A DNA stretch of 64,000 nt, taken from assembly GCA_014898415.1 (NCBI GenBank), contig RCTD01000004.1, forward strand, positions 2,169,001 to 2,233,000, given 5' to 3'. Both the position numbers and the translations under genes were made by a program. The stretch is from Stromatinia cepivora. Taxonomy: Eukaryota; Ascomycota; Leotiomycetes; Helotiales; Sclerotiniaceae. This document shows positions 11,949 to 23,579 of this stretch, in pieces; position 1 is the stretch's first letter; every line of letters starts with the position of its first letter. Below the pieces are notes generated by a model. It was given only the letters and a program-made list of their open reading frames with translations, ran no database searches and was not told the origin of the DNA.

Positions 11949-13613
11949 TTGTGATCGTAGTCGTAGTGTTTTGGTTTATTTGAAAGAAAGAATATGGGAT
12001 TTGCTAGGGAATTTGAGTTGAGGATATGATATTTGTGTAAAACATTTTTCCTTGGAAAAGAGACAATATTGTATGATGGGGATAATAGAATGAATATGAT
12101 ATCAGGCTGGAGGTTACTCAGTAATTCATTGAGCTTGTTTGTTTGTGAATAGGGAGGAGCAAGAGCCATAATGACGTAGTTTTTGGTGGTGGAGAAATCT
12201 TGACTGGGGATTTCAAAGTGTGGCTGTGCAAGCAACTTTTCTGTTTTCTCCCAACACAAACCTCGATACTCAAAAATGGCCAACTCGGGAACCACAAACA
12301 AGATGAACAAGATAGTTCTGCTATTCTGAAGTATATTCTAGCTATACGACGTTCTGGTCTCGTACAGGTACCTCACAACCTTGGACTAGCACCCCACTCA
12401 ACCTCACATCTCTACCACTCGAAAACCTCATGGGCGTTAGAGGGTAGTTAATTAGGTGAAAGCTCCTGAAGAATCTATGGTTATAGACATCCAGCCCATC
12501 AAAATACATCAAAGTGACAAGGGATCAAGATGCCAATCGTGGCATTGAACATGGCATTTCAGCAGAATACCAATCAATACGCAAGTGCTATAGACCTACA
12601 GAAGTATCAAGCTGTCCCAAGCAATACCACTTTTGAGAAATTTGAAGCTTCTACCCTTCGGTTTATGTATCAACAAAATGGATACGTATGGTTGAAACTC
12701 CACTTAGGCATGATAGTAACATCTGGTGCTTAAACTTTTGGCACTTTTCCTTTGCGGATTGAGAACAGAAATTTCCAACTTCTTTTTGATGAACCCGGTT
12801 ACTTGTACTTGTTAGTTGTAAAATTCCCTACTTCTTGTGAGCTTGCTTCTTTGTTGGTGGTCTTAGTTTTTTTTGGGGGGGGGAGATTAGGAGCGGGGAA
12901 AAAGAGAAAAGGTTGAGAGGAGTTCTAAGGAGAGGAGAAGTGTATCACTGCATCATATACAGAGGGACTGCCAATTCGACATTGCACGTCGAACCCTTTT
13001 TGGGGGAAGAATCATCAGATCAGCGTAGGCATTTTTTAGTCCTCAAGAAGAGTGCAAGAGAAGTGAGCCTTTGACACCCAAGAGTGACCTTCAGGATAAG
13101 TTGTTCCTCTGAGCCGCTACTTTTAAGAAAGGAGTACACAAGTATTGTTATTAACAGAGGCTATCATTGCATTCATTCCATGTTGCATACAATCAAAAAA
13201 GAAAAAAGGATTCATCCATCAGAGGTCGGTCTGGGATTCTTCCCTACATCTGGTATTTGTAGTGATAAATGAACAGATATGAACAGACATAGCCCGCTGC
13301 TCTAAAAATGATTGGATAGTATCGCACAAACATCAAGGTTGTACTTGCTGATGTCCCGTTTGGATGAGTTGCATACATGTGACTAATGAAAGCCCTCCAA
13401 TATCCTTGTAATTCTTAGTCTCCATTTCGTGGTCATTTCATCGCCCTCTTCTATTTCAGCCTCTTCTTGTAGGAAGGAAGGGAATTATAAGATATCCAGC
13501 TCCTCCCCCCTCTCATTTCTCGAAGTTTTACCACTCATTTCGTCTTCTTCAACTCGCTTGTTCGCCTCATTTTTTTTGTGGCTGCACACCCTCCGAACGC
13601 CTCCTCCAATAAA
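11949..13613. other. Intergenic region, no supported gene
   Basis: Contains the TEP1 promoter side and the 5' flank of the zinc-finger pseudogene. Small open frames (for example 12530-12733, 67 codons) have no recognisable domain and no partner exons. A G run at 12882-12890 and C/T-rich sequence just before 13614 are the only notable compositional features. Confidence 0.4.
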
Positions 13614-15153
13614 ATGGAAACTTATTCACAAGACCCTGTAGGAGGGCTGTATTCTACTGGGATTTCTATGGATCACTCTTGGTGAGTGGCCAAAAAAAAG
13701 ACACGCTAATTTCAGGGCTGCCAAAGCTGCACGCTGCGTGTGCACGCATACGACTTTGGTGCCGCCGCAGATTATAACACCGATCTGTTGAGACGAAAGA
13801 ACAATGAGCCTGTTGAACCTCCACCAGACGAGCACGCATACGACTTTGGTGCCGCTGCAGATTATAATGCCGATCTCTTGAGGCGAAGGGACAATGAGAT
13901 TGATGCCTTGAACATATTGAGGTCATCTACTATGCCAACTACGCCGCTTTGGAGTACTTCATATGCTACCACCTCAATTCCAGAGGCTGCTATTTATATT
14001 CCCGTCGACATCAATACTGGTTTCGATTCGTGTGAAACCAAAATACATCCGTTTTCGCAATGCGACCTCGAAATGTCGACGGTCAACATTACAGGGAACG
14101 TTGACACCAATAACCGTACGACTGCACTATCGCCTCCACATGGCTTCTCAGAACCGCTCCCAAGTAATGAGTAAGTAAATTCCGGATAAGCCAAAATTGT
14201 TACTGATGACTGAAGCTTCAGATCTAAAGAGACTTCTGCCAAAGTGATACGGGACAGAGTGAGTTGCACCCATCCAGGATGTCACGAGTAGATACGAGTA
14301 AGTAGTTAGCCTTCTAGAAACCACGATAGCTTCACATCGGGTAACTACTTCTTCTGCCCTTCCTCGCACCATGTAACGGGATGTATGACTAATCAAATAT
14401 TATTCAAGAATGGTGCGACATTTTAAGAACATTCATACCCAAGACTTCCGGGTAACCTGCCCCGTTTATGGCTGTCATCGAACAATAAAGCCGTTCAAGA
14501 GAGCAGATAAATTCATGGAACACTTCAGAAAACACGACGATTCACGAAGTTATCGATGTCTGATGGAGACTTGCCAGTCTGGTCCCTTCGACATCGACGG
14601 CTTAACTGATCATCTGGCTAGGTAGCATTATATGGACCACAACACTCAACAAAACTTTGACTGGATATCCAAAGATGTCTTGAAGATTTCGATTCCATTC
14701 TGGTTTGGCCGTCTCTGTTCGACTGGGGGGGAGCTTTGCCCACTGGCACCCATTGGTTGTACGTATCGACCAGCGGCTGATGTCGGTGAGAGCCTCCACG
14801 CGTCAACAATGAGAGCGCACATAATTACTCATGAACTTTCCGATTGCATGACGGGAAAGCAGCTCCCAAAGGACTTCTTTAAGGTGATTCAAGCTGGTCC
14901 CTGCACCCGGGGGCAAGTAAGTGCATGCTGTGTTCTTTTCGGGCCCGCGGTGGCTATCACAAGGAGATTCTTGTCGCTCACCTTGATGACCAATCATTCA
15001 AAACAAGATCGCAGTTCTGTTCTTGAAGATATTTTCCATTCAATGGATGTGTATTTCCGTTTCTATGCTTTCGATCCCTTGGTTAAAGATCCAAATACAA
15101 TAGCACTCGCAAATGAGTGCAGAGCAGTCGGCTTTGTCTTTCGGGTTTTTTAG
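13614..15153 (+). pseudogene. Broken C2H2 zinc-finger protein gene
   Basis: Probable start ATG 13614 (AAAATGG). First donor GTGAGT at 13682; the acceptor is ambiguous among AGs near 13716-13728. Next coding block to 14170, intron 14171-14221 (GTAAGT...CAG), short exon, then intron 14298-14408 (GTAAGT...AAG). The finger region follows: 'CTHPGCH', then 'MVRHFKNIHT', 'CPVYGC..(15 residues)..HFRKH' and 'CLMETC..(12 residues)..H'. Two lesions are visible. TAG at 14289-14291 lies inside the first finger; deleting one T there would restore both frame and the phase of the following intron. TAG at 14623-14625 falls within the last His pair ('HLAR*H'). The frame stays open from 14632 to 15153. Fungal genes of this layout are usually uncharacterised DNA-binding proteins. 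The start region is uncertain. Confidence 0.65.
13743..13898 (+). repeat. Internal direct duplication in the zinc-finger gene
   Basis: Two 66 bp copies (13743-13808 and 13833-13898) separated by 24 bp. Each encodes 'HAYDFGAAADYN.DLLRR..NE'. Most differences are synonymous or conservative (Thr/Ala, Lys/Arg, Asn/Asp), which suggests the duplicated peptide was under selection before the gene broke. Confidence 0.85.
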
Positions 15154-15398
15154 TTTAGTGATGATTTCTTTATCGAGCACAAGGGGATGAATACACGACG
15201 AACTCAATAGTTTCTAGTATTTAGCAATTGTCAATGTCACAGTACTTCAAAATTCGTTCCTCTATCATGATGACGATGAAATATATTTGTTCGCACTTCG
15301 CAAAACACACATAACCAATTATCTCAACATAAACTGGCAGAAGACCTCCATAATCTGAGATATTTATTGTCATATATGCACTACTACTTGAATTAATA
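15154..15398. other. Spacer between zinc-finger pseudogene and hAT insertion
   Basis: No gene. Its right end supplies the 8 bp target sequence duplicated by the hAT element. Confidence 0.4.
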
Positions 15399-16296
15399 CT
15401 CCATCTTAGGCTGCGCAACGGGTACCCGCGGGGCGGATAATGGCCTTGACAGATAATCTGTGGGTATTCATTAAACGAAACAGGTAATTCAAAATCTGAA
15501 TAGATAATCTACAGATTATCTATAAATAATTTATAGATTATCTATATATCTATAGATTATCCATCTATTTATAAATAAATAAATAATCTACAAATTATTT
15601 ATAGATTATTTATAAATAATTCATAAACATTTAATAGAATTTAATAGAATAAAAATCGGAATAAAAGAAAACGATCTTCAACTTCAATTAGCTCACCACC
15701 ACCAGCACTACTTTATCATCGATCTTAATTATCATTTCAATTCAATCATCATTTTATTATTGTGATTCTGAATCATATTTATAATTTATTACTACATCGC
15801 AATTGAAAAAAGTATTGATTATTTACGAAACCCTTTCTTTCCCTCAAATTAATAATAATATAAAGATTATAAAAAATAAAGAATATTAATTATCATCCTT
15901 TATTCGATCATATAAAAAAATACAACAAAGCCAGTATAGAAACTTTAGAAATAATTAAAGAAAAGAATAAAAAATAATCAAAATTTATCAAAATAAATAT
16001 AAATATTATATATAAATAATTGATATATTATATAAATATTATAATTTTATATTAATTTTTATACTAATTATAAAATATCATAAAAGAGTTACAGATAATC
16101 TATAGATTATCTATCTATTTATAAATAGATGGATTATTTGTAAATAATCTATAGATTATCCATACAAAACAGATAATTTTGAAGTCTTGATAGATAATCT
16201 ACAAAACGGATAGAACCTTTGATGAATAATCTACAAAACGGATTATCCGCGGATTACCTATGGGTACAGATAATTTTTGCGCAGCCTACTCCATCT
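15399..16296. repeat. 8 bp target-site duplication around the hAT element
   Basis: CTCCATCT occurs immediately on both sides of the element (15399-15406 and 16289-16296) with no mismatch. This fixes the insertion point and suggests a fairly recent event. Confidence 0.92.
15407..16288. mobile_element. Non-autonomous hAT element (882 bp) with intact ends
   Basis: The left end TAGGCTGCGCAA (15407-15418) and right end TTGCGCAGCCTA (16277-16288) are perfect 12 bp inverted repeats. They are flanked by the identical 8 bp CTCCATCT at 15399-15406 and 16289-16296. An 8 bp duplication and a TAGG..TGCGCA-type terminus are classic hAT features. The interior is AT-rich with no transposase. Near both ends it carries many copies of AGATAATCTATAGATTATCT-like words, the kind of short subterminal repeats that hAT transposases bind. 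It must be mobilised by an autonomous relative elsewhere. The element sits 218 bp from the stop codon of the gene at 16506-17531. The copy at the start of the window belongs to the same family. Confidence 0.92.
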
Positions 16297-16505
16297 GCGC
16301 CTACACCAGTAACAAGAAGCGTGCCTAAGCTTCAATTTGGTATCTCGAGAAACATGAAGCGATCAAAAGTGCCAAAGCGGCAGCGACGAAAATTAAATAA
16401 CAAGCAATACCAAGAAAGTAATTGCAGCCAGTTGTAATAAATGCTCCCAGCAAGACGACCAGGAAGAAATGCCATATGCATATGCTAACCCAAACTCGCA
16501 GAAAA

Positions 16506-17531
16506 CTACATCCTTACACGTTTCTCCGGTCTCACGCCCGTTTCATCCTCCAGATCCAACGACGGAGACTCCAAACCTCCATCATCATCGCCAGACTTTC
16601 CAGCTTCAATAATCATTCCCCAAGCATCTCTCTCCTTGTTCTCCTCATCCGCCGGTGCAGAAGAAGTATCAGTACTCCGCGGATTATTGCCAATGACTTG
16701 ATAATACCAGCTACGATACTGATACGGATATCCATCAGGACCCTCCAAAACTCTTCTCAACGCGGTCAATTTCTCAATGGCGGAGCCCATGATGGCGACT
16801 AAGGTATTGAAAAACGTACGCCGGGAGGCAAGGAACGCTTGATCGTTGTTTACCTCCTCTTCGTTCTCCAATCTCTGGGTAACGGTTAGAAGATGGACGA
16901 CACGTTGACGAACGCTGGAGAGGAAGGGGAGATCGATGTCGACAGTGTTCCAGCGCTCGGCGTTCCAACTAGTCTCTCCCATGGGCATGAATACCCCGTA
17001 TAGTCGTTGATAATCTGATGTGAGCTTGAATAGCCGATCTCGGAGCTCTTCCACCTCCAAAGAGGTGACATGGGTGGCGGGAACGGCGGGAGGTACTACA
17101 GGTTGCCCCGGAAGAGAGTTGACGTTAGCGGGAGGATCCGCAGGATCTGCAGGAGCCAATACGGGTAGTCGCTGAACAGAGTTGACGGATGGTATTCTTG
17201 GTGTTGAGCTGTAAGGACTTGGAGTAGTACGCGCGGCCGTTTTTCTCCTACCATTCTTCGCATAGCTTGGAGGTCTCCAGATATCTGAAGCGGGGTCGTC
17301 AAACCTATGCTGCAGTGAAGAAATACCACGGACTGGAGACAAAGGCTCCCCTGAAAGCGGTTGGAACTGGGAGGGATCGGGAACCTGGGAGGGGGCGGAA
17401 GGAGGGTTTTGTGGAGGATGACGTTGTCGATGGGGAGGAGCTGTGATAGGAAGTATTGTGTTTTGTGTAAATGATGGTGGGAATATCTTTTTTCTAGGCT
17501 CTTCAGAGGCAGATTCGGATGGTGTAGACAT
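16506..17531 (-). CDS. Hypothetical proline-rich protein
   Basis: A single uninterrupted frame of 341 residues on the minus strand. The first 150 residues are Pro/Ser-rich and probably disordered ('PPHRQRHPPQNPPSAPSQ'). Residues 160-275 are predicted helical with heptad character ('LEVEELRDRLFKLTSDYQRLYG', 'RQRVVHLLTVTQRLENEEEVNN', 'AIEKLTALRRVLEGPDG'). The C-terminus is acidic and ends in the basic 'RPEKRVRM', which could be a nuclear localisation signal. No known family is recognised. Codon use and GC are like the neighbouring housekeeping genes, so the frame is probably real. The hAT insertion lies close to its 3' end. Confidence 0.65.
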   Translation of the reverse strand: MSTPSESASEEPRKKIFPPSFTQNTILPITAPPHRQRHPPQNPPSAPSQVPDPSQFQPLSGEPLSPVRGISSLQHRFDDPASDIWRPPSYAKNGRRKTAARTTPSPYSSTPRIPSVNSVQRLPVLAPADPADPPANVNSLPGQPVVPPAVPATHVTSLEVEELRDRLFKLTSDYQRLYGVFMPMGETSWNAERWNTVDIDLPFLSSVRQRVVHLLTVTQRLENEEEVNNDQAFLASRRTFFNTLVAIMGSAIEKLTALRRVLEGPDGYPYQYRSWYYQVIGNNPRSTDTSSAPADEENKERDAWGMIIEAGKSGDDDGGLESPSLDLEDETGVRPEKRVRM

Positions 17532-20500
17532 TTCAAGGATGATCTACAGTGCAAAAAGTGGATTCTATAATAGATAAAGATAATTAATCATAGAACCCAA
17601 AGAAAACCACTCGCTGGAATATGGGAAAGGAGTCTAAATAAACATACCTCTGTGCACAAGTTATCAACATTCTAAGAAAGAAGAAATGTGTGCTTTGGAG
17701 AAGTTCTTTATAGATAACAAATTACAAAAAATATCTTTATTTTTGCACGTGTACGGCAGGTAGTCTGCCAGATTTGACAATGTTGAGCAAATTTCCTTAG
17801 CCACTCGTACCATCATGGTGAATCTCTTCATCAATGTTAAATAACCTTGATAATGTCTAAGGGGTTGGGACGATAGTATACCTATGTCTCAAGTGGAATG
17901 GTGCAAAAATACTTACTTATCGTGTCTTCTAGAATTGAGGAAGCTTTTGTTCAAGGGAAGTGTTGTTATAAATATCTTTATGGCCTGAAGCCGATGAGAA
18001 GCAACAATATAGATCTTGATAATATAGAGTATTTAAAAGAGTTATATCATCTGATGTGGATGGAAAAGAGAGAGTTTCGAATCTTATCAAGGTAGAAAAC
18101 TTAAGACTATCCCATCTAATAATAGAAAGAAATAATAGGAATAATCTACAAAGTCAAGATAACATAAAAGCTTCTCGTCTGATAATAAGCGAGTAGTAAT
18201 TCTATCTTCGAACAGAAATTAGGAAGTTTAAGTGGATTTTTTTTCCACACTAATAGAAATAAGTATTAATAATATCTAAAATATAGTTGATAATCTCAAT
18301 AGTAATATCTGATATTGATATAGTAATAACGATTAATTCATGAAAAAGTTATGAAGAACTCAGCCCTATCTCGTCTAATATTAGCGAATGGAAATAATCA
18401 AATTAGACGAAAATTATATTCCTATCTTTTATGAAAATAGCATTTTAATAAAAAGAAGAGTAATAGTATAATAAGAAGAGAAGTTCTTAAGCTTATATTG
18501 TTTATTTCTAATGAAATATCGTGTCCTCGAGTTTAAATAGGCTGTAGAGAATCCAAGTCTAGCTTGTCTAACCTAAGCGAATAAGTTGTGGTAACTATCT
18601 GTATTATGGATAGCATTATTTAATGGATGCTATACGAGGGACTAGCCACTGCAGTGCCTCGGCGTAAGCTCAAATTCTTCTTCTTATAGGTTCTAATGAT
18701 CAAGGATTATTATATACATTTAGAGACACTATACCACAATACGATAAATGTATCACTCAAAGTGATACCAACAATCTGGAATTTACACGGGAACGAGAAA
18801 GAATATAAGACTACTCCCGACTTGTCTTTAATATTATTCAAATCTTTATTAGCTGAGAGTGACTCCCATCGTGGTCCGTATAATAGATGATATTTTCAAT
18901 TGAGGTACTACTAACCTCCCTTCGTACGTTATTGCAATTATGAATCATCTTCGATACTTTACAACTACATCTGTGTAATATCTTATTCATGATTAAATCC
19001 GTCATATTTCTCATGCTTGGGCACAGATAGCACAAGAAACCAATGTAACTGCTTGGAAAACTATTAACATAGTAACCTCGATTCAAGCTTATCGGATTTT
19101 CAACCGGAATTTGTGTCTTAATTACTATGTTTCCTGGCATTACCTCCACTCACTTGACAATCTCAAATCTTATCGAAGCAATATCAGACCAGTATGAATC
19201 TCAACGGGGAAAATCATGTAGTTGGAATGGTATAATATTCCCAGGTAGTTTTCCGGCTGGCCAATATGAGTATTTGAAGTTATGACAATCTCTCCATCTC
19301 AGCTTAAGTTATCATGAAATTTTTCTTTGGTCTTCTAGGAATTACATTACATCACATTCCGAATTTTCAAATTATCAACCCTCTGCCCATTTCCACTTCT
19401 CAAAGGTTCAATAGTTTATTCTCTTCGGAAATACATAGTACACCAGTACATAAGATCTTACAAACCAACATCAAAATACATTCTCTCTTTTCATCTCAGA
19501 GGTTTAACGTAGTTGCCAATATTTCAGTGACTTCTGATAAACTTCATATCATCTAATCTCCATCAGATTTCCTTCTACAAACCTTAGGAAAACCACATTA
19601 TCTTCTTCTCTCCATGAGATACTACCGCCATTAGGGGAGTGATAATATTCATTTAAGCACGATTGATTTCACTAATCCCTCTGTCATTTAATTCTGAATT
19701 CTGACTTCCTTGGTTCCTTCCTTCCAAAACCTCTATTTCACGTCTGAACTTTCAATACTCCCTTCATTTATCATTAATTGCCATTTGAGTTCTACACACG
19801 AATTTCATCGATTGATTAATGAGGCTTCTTCATCACCACTAGATGTAGTGATTTAATCACGAAGAGGAAAAGTGAGTGAATATAATTATAGAATGGGGAA
19901 GAAAAGGTAAAAATCCGATAGATACCTTCAAAATCAAGCGAATAACAAATCAACAAAAGAGAAGCTTGAAATTCTAGAAATTAAAATTGTTTAAAAACAT
20001 TTCTTCGAAACCCAATATAGCATTTCTCATAGTAGCCCCTCATGTTCCTGTAATCCCCCCCCCCCCAACCCCTCCCCTCTTGTTATTGAAACCTTTGGGT
20101 GGCTAAAGTGATGAGATTTTACTGTTGCGGCACACAAGCAACAGAAACAGTCTCTTATGAGAAAAGATACATAGAAAGCGTCTACCCTCCAACCCAAGAA
20201 ACAGAGTATCAATTATTTAAGCAATATTCCAGTCTTAGTCTTCTCATACACATCACCTATACAAACTTCAATCCTTCGGCCCTTTGTATCCATCAAACTT
20301 CTATACACAAACCCATTGGCAACATATCACATGTCTAAAAGAGAGCAAACTAAAGTTAGTATTTGCGAGATGGACTTGAACTACTGAAAGGATAAGACTC
20401 CAATATATTTTCCTCTTGCTCCATCCTAGACTACTCCACGCCTTGAGTTTCTGCAGACATTGCATTATCGACAATACCCACTCACTGTCATCGTCAAAAG

Positions 20501-22208
20501 ATTGATATACACTTTTCAAAATTTTAATGATATCTCTGAGCCTGAAAACTCTACACACCTACCATACCATCAAACAAATAAGGTAAGTCCACTCATTAAT
20601 TACCAACATCATGATATCAGATCTCCCCCAATCCTCTCGAATTTTTTTACCAGAGAAAAAGGGCATGGGGATGTGGTTATAATGAATATCTTTAGTGGAG
20701 GGATATAGGTATATTCGCTTCCACGGACGATAAAGTATGTGAACGATTGTATCAATGGCAATAACGCCCTTCCGCGATTCTATTATTCGCAACTTTTAAC
20801 TTCACTGTATTTTGTGAAGTATACTCGGCAGGTGTTGTGTGGTTTTTGGTGGTTCTGTAATAGATGCATTGTCGCCAATGACTCATCAAAGATTGGATAT
20901 CAGTGCGCAAGCCTTGAAGATCGTATTATTGTTAAATTGTGGAATAGTAAATGTTAGCTTTCCCCGAAATATGAAATGAGATATATGACTCGGGCAATGA
21001 ACAGTCCCCTGGTTGACGCTCATGACACCAAATATGCATAGATCCCGAGACTTCCTAAACTCGCAGCCCATGATTTGATACTGCGTGGTCGTCGGGACGT
21101 GTAAATGAAATAGTATTGGAATAATCTCATGATCAACGACCTGTCAAGGAGCCAAAGAGTGTAGCAAGTTGATCCAAAGAGAAGTGAAAAATGCATCAGC
21201 TCTTGCTTCAGATTCACCACCGATGGACGATACTTATGGTGTTAATCGCTCTTGATTGTATTTTAGGCGTGAATGAAGTATATAGCATTCTATGTGTGTA
21301 TGTGAAAATCTATGGAGGGGTAATAAAATACATATAGATGCGTATGTACTAGGACAAGCGAGCACTAGGGAGGGTATGCTAGCTGTTTTTGTGATGCTAG
21401 TAACTATATACAGTTGAAAAAGAGAAGGAGCTTGAGGAAAGCTTGACTGTAATGAAGTAGTGCAGTAACTACAGCGACGGAAAGGTTCTCGCATGTGAAA
21501 GAGACAGCCTTTACCAGTTTTATCTCTGCTCGAAATAAACAGCCGTACCTCATTACGATAATTTTCTTTAAAGCCCTTTACTCAACATTTGCGCAGAGGT
21601 TCTGCTGTGAGTGACGGGTGACAAGAAGAGTGATGCTGGTATATATGCTAAGATGAAAAATCTCGAATCGTCCATTCCAGCAATACCTTTATACTTTCAA
21701 ACCATGGCAATGTAGGTTTCATTCAATACATCTACCAGTCCCCTGAGTGTGCGCAATATGACCAGGCTACTTACCGTTGAACATCTGTAAACAGCGAGCT
21801 AACCACGGGGAATGCCATTCGAAGACTATCAAGCCGGCTTGGGAGGGACAATTTGCAGAGGCACGTCGAAGGGAATGCGTGCACGAGACATTGCTACATG
21901 ATCAAGAAATTTTGTAGCTTGATGGAAAAGATCCAAACGTCGGTAAAGAGAAGACGAGCAAAGGAATAAAACAAGGAGCCCGCTGGGCAGAGGGCGAAGG
22001 AATACCGAGTTGCAATTTTGGCGCCATTCTATCAATATCAATGCTCTGAAAGGATCGAAGAAGCAAGTTGATGATTTTGCAACGAGAAATCGATTCCTAG
22101 TGCTCGTTGAAGGGGCACAATACACGAGTCTGAGGTGGAATTCATTATGGATTCAAGACAGTATGGCTATGAGGTCGGGCAGTGGCCGCAGAAGGCTTCA
22201 GCACCTAA
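17532..22208. other. 4.7 kb without a supported gene
   Basis: Moderately AT-rich. At 17.9-18.9 kb a degenerate motif recurs about five times (see findings). A minus-strand frame at 18838-19149 (103 codons) and others of similar size have no recognisable domain. A C run lies at about 20057-20066. The 21.7-22.2 kb part downstream of QRI7 is GC-richer and could be a decayed or multi-exon gene: overlapping short open segments exist on both strands, but no consistent splice model was found. Confidence 0.4.
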
Positions 22209-23579
22209 TTAACTGGTTTGATTCTTCCAGCCATCCAAACCAAGTATCCCGCCCTCAATTTTCTGGTCAATCGGCCATTTCTTGGCCGCCAGTATATCCA
22301 AGTCGCTTCTCCAACCAGCTTCCCACATCTCTATTCCCGTCCATGCAATCATAGCTGCATTGTCTGTACAGAACTTTGGAGGAGGAAATAACAACCTCAT
22401 ACCCTTATGCCCCCAAGCATCTAACAATGCCCTCAATATGTGCTTCAAATATTGATTTGCAGCAACGCCTCCTGAGACAACGAGCGTTGTTATGTCTTTC
22501 AAATCCGAGGATTCGAGATTCAGAATCACTCTAGATGAAAGGTGCTCGAATGCTACTCGCATGGTTTCTTGGGCAAGGACTTTCCTTTCCACGGTATACA
22601 TTGCCGGATTTTGTTTTAGAATGCGTTTAACTTGACTACCGAGACCCGAATACGAGAATTCTGAATTGTAAGCTCTTAATCCACCAGGGCCGGGACTCAT
22701 GTAGGGAGGTGTTAATGCCCAACCATAACTTGTTTGCCTTGGAATTTGTGCAATGCTCTTGAGAGAAGGCTCATAATCGTATGTAGGGTTGCTATCAGGA
22801 AATGCGAATTCTTCCATGACGCGGCCATACATCACATCTGATGCGGAGTCAATCACCGAGGGCGGTAGAATATCTCGCGCTGTTTTGTCAACCATATCTC
22901 CAACTGCAAGATCCGAGGTTGTGGCAAGAATTTCGTGGTCACAAAGCTGACGAGAATGAACAAGCATGGTATGTCCACCAGAGACCAGCAAAGATAGAAA
23001 TGGGTAGGCAGGATCGTCTTCGTATTTTTTGTCTCCGGTGTTATTTGTCGCATTGAGCGCGGACACCATTCGTGGTGTCAAGGCATGGGCCTGCATATGG
23101 TTCACTCCTAGTAGAGGCACTTGCCATGCCACGGCCAATCCCTTCGCAGTATCCATGCCAGTTATAAGATTCGCTCGCATCCCCGGACCTCGCGTCACAG
23201 TTATAAAGTCTGGCTTTTTGTATAATTCGGATGCATGATGTGATGCGACAGCTATAGTATTCTCGAACGATGCAATTGTGGACTGTTGTCGAGGTAAATT
23301 CCGTACGGCTTCTTTCACCAATTGCGCCAGGTGTTTCTGATGAGACTCATGTGCGGCAATTGGCCACACTCCTCCATATGATCTATTATCCGATGTGATT
23401 TTGGAATTGAAATGTAGAGTGGCAGTATTATTTACATGCTTCTCTAAAATGGCAACACTCGTATCATCGCACGATGTCTCGATGGCCAGAGTCAGAAGAG
23501 ACCGTTTGAAAGTTCGACATAATAACTTTTTTGTGTTGGAAACACGTCTGGAGAGGAGACATAAGGACTTCATATGCAA
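22209..23579 (-). CDS. QRI7: Mitochondrial tRNA N6-threonylcarbamoyladenosine synthase, TsaD/OSGEPL1 family
   Basis: A single exon of 456 residues. It opens with a basic mitochondrial presequence of about 28 residues ('RRVSNTKKLLCRTFKRSLL') before the catalytic core 'LAIETSCDDTSVAIL'. Family signatures in order: 'HESHQKHLAQLV', 'TRGPGMRANLITGMDTAKGLA', the metal-binding HMQAH near residue 160, 'LVSGGHTMLV', 'GDMVDKTARDILPP', 'VVSGGVAANQYL' and 'CTDNAAMIAWTG'. Qri7 uses threonylcarbamoyl-AMP, made by Sua5, to form t6A37 on mitochondrial tRNAs that read ANN codons; unlike cytosolic Kae1 it works without the KEOPS complex. Length and all key residues are intact. The membrane-protein gene starts 427 bp away on the opposite strand. 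Confidence 0.95.
   Translation of the reverse strand: MHMKSLCLLSRRVSNTKKLLCRTFKRSLLTLAIETSCDDTSVAILEKHVNNTATLHFNSKITSDNRSYGGVWPIAAHESHQKHLAQLVKEAVRNLPRQQSTIASFENTIAVASHHASELYKKPDFITVTRGPGMRANLITGMDTAKGLAVAWQVPLLGVNHMQAHALTPRMVSALNATNNTGDKKYEDDPAYPFLSLLVSGGHTMLVHSRQLCDHEILATTSDLAVGDMVDKTARDILPPSVIDSASDVMYGRVMEEFAFPDSNPTYDYEPSLKSIAQIPRQTSYGWALTPPYMSPGPGGLRAYNSEFSYSGLGSQVKRILKQNPAMYTVERKVLAQETMRVAFEHLSSRVILNLESSDLKDITTLVVSGGVAANQYLKHILRALLDAWGHKGMRLLFPPPKFCTDNAAMIAWTGIEMWEAGWRSDLDILAAKKWPIDQKIEGGILGLDGWKNQTS

Noticed and set aside
11849..12310. 153-codon minus-strand frame upstream of TEP1
   Set aside because: Overlaps the TEP1 start in another frame, with no recognisable domain; likely chance.
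12530..12733. 67-codon plus-strand frame
   Set aside because: No family, no neighbouring exons, length within chance expectation.
18838..19149. 103-codon minus-strand frame with several Cys
   Set aside because: Cys spacing fits no zinc-finger pattern and no partner exon was found.
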